Shown: positions 61,901 through 64,000 of the stretch, one piece after another
How positions within the stretch are numbered: the stretch's first letter is position 1
Layout of the letters: every line of letters begins with the position of its first letter
NCBI RefSeq assembly: GCF_001949145.1
Contig: NW_019091488.1
Span: forward strand, 69,350 to 133,349
Direction of reading: 5' to 3'
Length of the DNA stretch: 64,000 nucleotides
DNA from: Acanthaster planci
Taxonomy: Eukaryota; Echinodermata; Asteroidea; Valvatida; Acanthasteridae
Notes under the pieces: model-generated
What the model was told of the DNA's origin: nothing
The model's database searches: none
The model's input: only the letters and a program-made list of their open reading frames with translations
Position numbers and translations under genes: made by a program

Positions 61901-62222
61901 ATATGGAACCTATTTATTGATAACACACCTGCAATAATGTGTTATCCAGCTTCAAGTACCAGTAAGTGCCAAATGAGGATGGAAATGATTTAAAATTTGA
62001 CACAAAATGCTTGTGTCAAGATTTAGATCGATAAAACACTGTCCTTTATCTGGAGTCGTAACACAGATCTTCAGCCACGATTGTAGCACGATGCAGGCAC
62101 ATGTATGTTGAAAATTATTAACCTCCTTGCAAACAAACTAACTTTGCTGGTGAACTTTGCTCTTGACATTTCACCAACATTTCCTAGAGGTTCTTACCGT
62201 AGCTGCCATTCGTGTATGACAT
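28824..62222 (-). CDS. LCP2: SLP-76/BLNK-family adaptor (SAM-like, Y-x-x-P repeats, Pro-rich, SH2), full span
   Basis: Cytosolic scaffold with no enzymatic domain. In vertebrates this family is phosphorylated by Syk/ZAP-70 and assembles PLC-gamma, Vav, Nck and Grb2/Gads. I assembled 23 coding exons whose phases all join, giving 2337 nt or 778 residues. Order: SAM-like region (about 1-75, ending in the HNIDGKELF helix and LSENKLRRLYPN); basic stretch with PPPKTPTPDYD; acidic EEGWGSDFSDGD resembling the BLNK and SLP-76 acidic linker; six Y-x-x-P sites (Y176, Y189, Y209, Y305, Y317, Y335); proline-rich segment (about 341-664) with RPMKPP; SH2 domain (about 670-778) with FIVRNSS, phosphotyrosine-binding R698. 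It is longer than vertebrate SLP-76 (533) or BLNK (456). SH2 and SAM similarity make the family secure. Orthology to LCP2 rather than BLNK or CLNK is not decided; the gene probably predates their split. The first two exons are tentative. Confidence 0.88.
29824..30015. mobile_element. Short TTAA-bounded inverted-repeat element
   Basis: TTAACCCCTTCATGGCGGG at the left and CCCGGCACGAAGGGGTTAA at the right form an inverted pair with two mismatches, bounded by TTAA. 192 bp, non-coding, ending 38 bp from the SH2 core exon (30054). Confidence 0.65.
30054..30206 (-). CDS. LCP2: Adaptor exon 22 (SH2 core)
   Basis: 51 codons, phase 0-0; acceptor CTCTTTCCAG|GAT, donor CAG|GTGCGA (non-optimal). It encodes DGAFIVRNSSKGEDNIPYSL, SLWYNNKVRNLHIRLRDDGK and YALGTYKENEQ. 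F-I-V-R is the FLVR signature (R698 binds phosphotyrosine), and V-R-N-L-H-I matches the V-Y-N-I strand of SLP-76 and BLNK. Confidence 0.95.
30871..30951 (-). CDS. LCP2: Adaptor exon 21 (SH2 N-terminus)
   Basis: 27 codons, phase 0-0; acceptor TTTGCACAG|AGT, donor ATG|GTAACC. It encodes SEMTGYPWYDPDLSREEAVK then ILKESKM. W-Y-x-x-x-x-S-R-E-E-A is the SH2 beta-A to alpha-A start found in BLNK and SLP-76. Confidence 0.93.
31409..31530 (-). CDS. LCP2: Adaptor exon 20 (proline-rich to SH2 linker)
   Basis: Acceptor AACTGACAG|CG, donor CGG|GTAAGA. It encodes (P)HGRRQPELPKQIAKDVPQPP, PPEPEQAHPAPKPMPQPPKR, the end of the proline-rich region just before the SH2 domain. Confidence 0.88.
32283..33131 (-). 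CDS. LCP2: Adaptor exon 19 (849-nt proline-rich exon)
   Basis: Acceptor TCTCAATCAG|AG, donor ACCC|GTATGT. 282 full codons rich in Pro, Ser and Arg with many P-x-x-P motifs (for example RPPAPLPP, KPPPPLPKN, RPPLLPRPQ, PPRPTPRSRP). GMPPPRPMKPPEL (residues 363-375) contains R-x-x-K-P, the type of motif by which SLP-76 binds the Gads SH3 domain. The exon is GC-rich compared with its introns. The long antisense frame over it is a composition shadow. Confidence 0.92.
34147..34192 (-). CDS. LCP2: Adaptor exon 18 (Y-L-V-P, Y335)
   Basis: 46 nt. Acceptor TTCTGTAG|GAT, donor TCCG|GTAAGA. It encodes DEDEDPEEEYLVPVS plus one base. EEEYLVPV closely resembles the ADYVVPVED phosphosite of BLNK. Confidence 0.88.
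34725..34768 (-). CDS. LCP2: Adaptor exon 17 (Y-E-A-P, Y317)
   Basis: 44 nt. Acceptor ATTTACAG|AA, donor CAG|GTAGGC. It encodes (E)VEQPNYEAPIMDTQ. Exons 16 and 17 together form a phase 0-0 unit. Confidence 0.88.
35514..35550 (-). CDS. LCP2: Adaptor exon 16 (Y-E-V-P, Y305)
   Basis: 37 nt. Acceptor TAAATTCAG|GAG, donor ATAG|GTATGT. It encodes EEEQENYEVPCI plus one base. Very similar to the next exon (EVEQPNYEAPIM), which suggests exon duplication. Confidence 0.88.
35668..35839 (-). CDS. LCP2: Adaptor exon 15 (proline-rich)
   Basis: Acceptor TTTCCCCACAG|T, donor CAG|GTACGA. It encodes VSPRHDPLRPLPTLPPPQPS, RALPSQQLSPRHAPPMPQRP and a Gln-rich end SELPAKQ. It has several P-x-x-P cores with flanking Arg, which are candidate SH3 ligands. 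Confidence 0.85.
37193..37221 (-). CDS. LCP2: Adaptor exon 14 (29-nt mini-exon)
   Basis: Acceptor CATTCACAG|GGA, donor CAGT|GTAAGT. It encodes GRSSSPLPP plus two bases. Good splice sites and exact phase agreement with exons 13 and 15 support it despite its size. Confidence 0.78.
37558..37595 (-). CDS. LCP2: Adaptor exon 13
   Basis: 38 nt. Acceptor is a long T tract ending AATTAG|AT; donor GGT|GTGAGT. It encodes (N)LQPDIMRRPQPG and begins a basic/proline-rich stretch. Confidence 0.8.
38287..38334 (-). CDS. LCP2: Adaptor exon 12 (Y-D-V-P, Y209)
   Basis: 48 nt, symmetric phase 1-1. Acceptor TTTTGCAG|GT, donor GACA|GTGAGT. It encodes (G)DCDEIYDVPHEDEDD. Acidic residues flank the tyrosine on both sides. 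Confidence 0.88.
39707..39893 (+). repeat. G-rich tract with several G runs
   Basis: Runs of 5 to 10 G on the plus strand, densest at 39823-39893, within adaptor intron 11. The pre-mRNA carries the C-rich complement. Quadruplex-capable DNA by composition only. Confidence 0.5.
40637..40699 (-). CDS. LCP2: Adaptor exon 11 (Y-E-V-P, Y189)
   Basis: 63 nt, symmetric phase 1-1. Acceptor TGTACGTAG|AG, donor GACG|GTAAGC. It encodes (E)GDFDETYEVPTEQKISSYGD. Because the exon is phase-symmetric, skipping it would keep the frame. Confidence 0.88.
41436..41496 (-). CDS. LCP2: Adaptor exon 10 (Y-E-A-P, Y176)
   Basis: Acceptor GCTTGGCAG|AGT, donor CCAG|GTAAGA, 61 nt. It encodes SSSASGKDDDSSMLYEAPNP plus one base. 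First of six Y-x-x-P motifs, preceded by acidic residues as in SLP-76 and BLNK phosphosites. Confidence 0.88.
42598..42668. repeat. Small palindromic element with AACCCTAAC ends, copy 1
   Basis: ATGAACCCTAAC...CCTCAATCCTCC on the left and GGAGGTTAGGGTTCAT on the right are inverted. A second copy is at 63011. Confidence 0.55.
44800..44921 (-). CDS. Possible cassette exon between exons 9 and 10
   Basis: Strong acceptor (TTACATTTTTGCAG|ACC) and donor CT|GTAAAG around an open 122 nt: TNTPVFQQELANIWARKARG, ISDPTPSRPEQWLPSRHEVF plus two bases. It starts in phase 0, as exon 9 requires, but ends in phase 2. Exon 10 normally starts in phase 0; however, a second AG eight bases inside exon 10 (TTCTAG|TGCATC) would accept phase 2 and restore the frame. 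Inclusion is therefore possible but unproven, so I left it out of the 778-residue model. Confidence 0.4.
45635..45876. mobile_element. MITE with perfect 44-bp terminal inverted repeats
   Basis: The left end starts GGGGCCAATTTCATAGAGCT and runs to TTGCTTAAG (45678). The right end (45833-45876) is its exact reverse complement, ending in GGCCCC. 242 bp in total with an AT-rich non-coding interior, in adaptor intron 9. A fragment of the same end type is near 41757. Confidence 0.85.
46354..46403 (-). CDS. LCP2: Adaptor exon 9 (Ser/Thr-rich)
   Basis: Acceptor TTCCCGCAG|GT, donor CTG|GTACGT. It encodes (G)RAPSYNGSSTSSFTNL and ends in phase 0. No recognised motif; the phase match on both sides supports it. 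Confidence 0.8.
47323..47377 (-). CDS. LCP2: Adaptor exon 8, followed by a GC-AG intron
   Basis: Acceptor TTTTTGTCAG|GGT; 18 codons GPGFEQEVEDVHPQGNTQ plus one base. The only donor that keeps phase with exon 9 is CACAGG|GCAAGT, the consensus form of the rare GC donor. A GT further downstream (AA|GTTATT) would break the frame. Confidence 0.8.
47947..47981 (-). CDS. LCP2: Adaptor exon 7 (acidic W-x-x-D-F motif)
   Basis: 35 nt; acceptor TTGCTGCAG|AG, donor GAT|GTGAGT. With the base from exon 6 it encodes E-EGWGSDFSDGD. This closely resembles the EEEQWSDDFDSD linker of BLNK and the GGWSSFEEDD segment of SLP-76, and is a strong family marker outside the SH2 domain. Confidence 0.88.
48199..48256. 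mobile_element. Partial MITE, same family as 24329
   Basis: GATTGGCCAACGTGTTGTAA, ACTCTTGGAGGCGCAC ... CGCCCGTATT matches the right half of the element at 24329. The corresponding left end was not found. Confidence 0.55.
48355..48554 (+). mobile_element. Full-length tRNA-derived SINE with 12-bp target-site duplication
   Basis: Pol III A box TGGTCAAGTGG (48391-48401) and B box GGTTCGAGTCC (48436-48446) sit in a tRNA-like head, followed by an unrelated body (GCACTGAGCATGCAGTGC) and a short AT-rich tail. AAATCTAATGGT is directly repeated at 48343-48354 and 48555-48566. The anticodon loop has an extra base and the stems are imperfect, so this is not a working tRNA. Confidence 0.85.
50777..50868 (-). 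CDS. LCP2: Adaptor exon 6 (PxxP and first tyrosine)
   Basis: Acceptor TTGTTCCAG|A, donor GAAG|GTAAAC. It encodes (G)SARTKPPPKTPTPDYDKSKR and QVSRDEQGSE. The layout of a proline stretch, then D-Y, then an acidic run mirrors BLNK (PPSVPRRDY...). Y99 is a possible phosphosite, though not of Y-x-x-P type. Confidence 0.88.
51639..51710 (-). CDS. LCP2: Adaptor exon 5 (SAM last helix, basic region)
   Basis: Acceptor TCCCATCAG|A, donor CGG|GTAAAT. It completes a Ser codon, then reads MLWKQINKVKENRRTGKKSK and LGF. It matches the last SAM helix of SLP-76 (LSKLSQEINKNEERR) and resembles the basic NKIKKLKVK stretch near the BLNK N-terminus. Confidence 0.9.
53316..53383 (-). CDS. LCP2: Adaptor exon 4 (SAM C-terminal helix start)
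   Basis: Acceptor ACTTTCAG|GAG, donor CCTC|GTAAGT. It encodes ELSENKLRRLYPNMPTGKSD then PA plus two bases. LSENKLRRLYP corresponds to the LTENDIQKFPKL segment of the SLP-76 SAM domain. Confidence 0.9.
56837..56899 (-). CDS. LCP2: Adaptor exon 3 (SAM core)
   Basis: Acceptor TGCATCCAG|GTT, donor TTT|GTAAGT, 21 codons, phase 0-0: VGFYEYVEPLQKHNIDGKEL plus F. The pattern x-x-Y....F/L...IDG..L is the SAM domain core. It aligns without gaps with the KYHIDGARF helix region of SLP-76. Confidence 0.88.
56900..60474. other. Adaptor intron 2, no further exon convincingly found
   Basis: I searched the minus strand for a short exon carrying the SAM tryptophan and found none with good splice sites and an open frame. 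It contains scattered TACATGTA words and a CCATGACTTTTTCCAGGATT-type dispersed repeat near 58960-59270. Confidence 0.45.
60475..60497 (-). CDS. LCP2: Adaptor exon 2 (23-nt mini-exon)
   Basis: Excellent acceptor (CCTTTTATTCCACAG) and good donor CGT|GTGAGC. With the base from exon 1 it encodes AVVKFRAR and joins exon 3 in phase 0. Val and Phe fall at the hydrophobic positions that precede the VGFYEYV helix in SAM domains; the usual Trp is absent. Its size and ordinary look make a chance match possible. Confidence 0.4.
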
Positions 62223-62223
62223 A
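62198..62223 (-). CDS. LCP2: Adaptor exon 1 (26 nt, proposed start codon)
   Basis: Bounded by acceptor CATCCCACAG|T and donor TACG|GTAAGA. The sequence T-ATG opens the frame MSYTNGSY plus one base, which joins in phase to the 23-nt exon at 60475. An upstream untranslated exon is implied. In another frame the same exon reads YVIHEWQLR, whose Trp would suit a SAM domain, but I found no mini-exon that continues that frame. The start is therefore tentative. Confidence 0.4.
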
Positions 62224-63010
62224 CTGTGGGATGAGACAAGTAATGATTAAGGATGTACATGTACCCCAACAGTACTATATACATTGTGTGTAGCCCACTC
62301 TGCAAAAAAGGGTAATAAGTCGTGCAATGCCAAAACATGTAATGATCGGTTCTACTGGTATTTGGAGAGGGCAAAATTTCTTCAAAAACGTGATTTCGTG
62401 TTTTTTCCTTAAATACTTTTATAATATTTACATTTTCTGAATTTGTGACAACAAACATGGATACTGATGAATAAAGATGAAAAATTTATCATTCAGAAGA
62501 AATCCTATATATACATGTAACATTGTGTTTCCAAATGTTACACTTAATCAGCTTTTTCTCAAGAAGGGCTTTTATTGAATCTGAAAATGTGGATATACAA
62601 ATGTCTATATATCTCTGGAACGCAGTGCACTACAGGGGTCATTCATATATCAAATTGTAGCATTTGCAAAAGGACTGTTGATTTCACTTCAAAACACGCC
62701 CTCTTTTGTTCCAGCTCAGCCCGGATAGATCAAAAGAAATCTTTAGCACAGCATACATGTACATGTACAGCTGCCCTGCCAATTTGAACTACTTACACAT
62801 ACATATACATGTACATGTCGCACACATTTACACGTGTGTGAAAATCTATATACCGGTACTCCAATCAATGCGAAGTGACAGGATTTCCTAATATATCAAT
62901 CCCACATGTACGGTCCTTCGGTATGAATTTTACTTGGAAACATACATGTACACTGTGCAACTAGGTCCACTTCTTGTAGATAGACTCCCACAGAAAGTAA
63001 CAGTTGTAAC

Positions 63011-63071
63011 ATTAACCCTAACACTCCTCAGTCCTCCAACAGGTGAAGGATTGAGGAAGGTTAGGGTTAAT
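63011..63071. repeat. Small palindromic element with AACCCTAAC ends, copy 2
   Basis: ATTAACCCTAAC...CTCAGTCCTCC and its inverted partner GGATTGAGGAAGGTTAGGGT-TAAT form a 61-bp hairpin-like unit related to 42598-42668. Confidence 0.65.
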
Positions 63072-63159
63072 AAGCAGTAAGATGCATGAGGTTAACTGAA
63101 AGTCAACAACTTGACTTTGATCGAGTGCATCTAATAAAACGGAATTCAAATGTGAAATG

Positions 63160-63560
63160 CATGTACATGTACAGTGTACACATATGCACATGAAGTATGC
63201 ATGATGTCATGGTCATCATCAAGTCAACTCTCTACAAAGAGCAACGAAGGCATGCCACACAGCATGATATCCCCTGACTGCAACCTCAGCTATGGAGGCT
63301 ACAAGTAGTTATCTTCTTGGCGCAGTTGATCCCTGTACCGGTACATGTGCATGTACGTGTACCGGTACATGTACACGTACATGGAGGTTAGTGTCTGTCC
63401 TCCAGAAGAAGTTGATCCTTGTGTTGGTTCCCATGTCATGCATGATGTGCTACACGTACATGTACATGTTGCGGTAGTACATCCATGAACATGTACATGT
63501 ATGTACCATGAATGTATATATCCTGATGTAGCCCCTCTCTTAATGTACTAGTACGTGATT
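63160..63560. repeat. TACATGTA/TACCGGTA cluster upstream of the adaptor
   Basis: Contains TACCGGTACATGTGCATGTA and TACCGGTACATGTACACGTA within about 60 bases, plus several ACATGTACATGT words. Same word class as in CK1-alpha intron 2. Confidence 0.8.
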
Positions 63561-64000
63561 AACACAAATGCCATTCATACTATACATATTTTCAGAGTCA
63601 CTTCTGTGAAAATCGGACAGTTCCTGAAAAAATTAATTACATGCAGTGAATGTTATGAATGTGCGCATATTTTCAAACTACACAGCTTTGTGGCTAAAGT
63701 GAATTTTTCTTTGGTCGATGTACCATACATGTACAGGTAAATGTCCATTTTCAGGCCAAGTAAATGGAGCTTGGACAATTCAAATTGTTTGTCAACTCAT
63801 CTTGTGACAACCTGACCTATGAGACACCTCAACAAACTGAGATGACACTGAGAGAAGAATTCAGACCCATGGTTTCATCTAGGATTAACATGCATTGTAC
63901 ACTGCCTGTCCTTTCTCATACGATTTCAAAGCTGCCTTTCCACTCTCCACAAAACCTCTTCAGCCTTTTACCCCCCCTCCTGCTATCTGAGCCCCTATTT

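Larger units (their letters stand above)
62224..64000. other. Upstream region of the adaptor gene
   Basis: Expected to hold 5' UTR exon(s) or the first intron, because the proposed first coding exon has an acceptor. No coding exon or promoter motif could be assigned. TACATGTA words are dense from 62750 to 63560. Confidence 0.45.

Overview
The window is eukaryotic nuclear DNA. Its coding sequence is split into short exons with GT/AG borders, separated by long AT-rich introns full of dispersed repeats. Two things suggest a marine invertebrate deuterostome, most likely an echinoderm: deuterostome-type gene content, and the very high frequency of the palindromic words TACATGTA and TACCGGTA. The taxon is an inference; no rRNA or mitochondrial marker is present.

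All convincing genes lie on the minus strand. (1) At 1256-1384 is the first coding exon of a second casein kinase 1 alpha-like gene, whose body would lie left of base 1. (2) At 7089-22139 is a complete casein kinase 1 alpha gene: seven coding exons, 334 residues, all splice phases consistent. (3) From 28.8 to 62.2 kb is a 23-exon gene for a SLP-76/BLNK-family adaptor. It has an N-terminal SAM-like region, an acidic tyrosine-rich middle, a long proline-rich exon and a C-terminal SH2 domain. The reconstruction totals 2337 nt (778 residues plus stop) and every exon junction is phase-compatible. The first two mini-exons are the least certain part.

Layout: 1-1.4 kb, CK1 paralogue exon 1; 1.4-7.1 kb, intergenic with several inverted-repeat elements; 7.1-22.1 kb, CK1-alpha, with an intron of about 7.5 kb saturated with TACATGTA words and holding a head-to-head SINE pair; 22.1-28.8 kb, the CK1-alpha upstream region and an intergenic stretch with a 251-base assembly gap inside a terminal-inverted-repeat element; 28.8-62.2 kb, the adaptor gene; 62.2-64 kb, its upstream or 5' UTR region.

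Functionally the two loci are unrelated neighbours. CK1-alpha is a ubiquitous Ser/Thr kinase (beta-catenin destruction complex, Hedgehog, clock). The adaptor belongs to the family that in vertebrates links Syk/ZAP-70 kinases to PLC-gamma, Vav, Nck and Grb2-type proteins in antigen-receptor signalling. The most interesting signal is this invertebrate adaptor. It combines features that vertebrates split between LCP2 (SAM) and BLNK (basic/acidic linker and a Y-x-V-P site), and it carries six Y-x-x-P motifs, each on its own exon of 37-63 nt.
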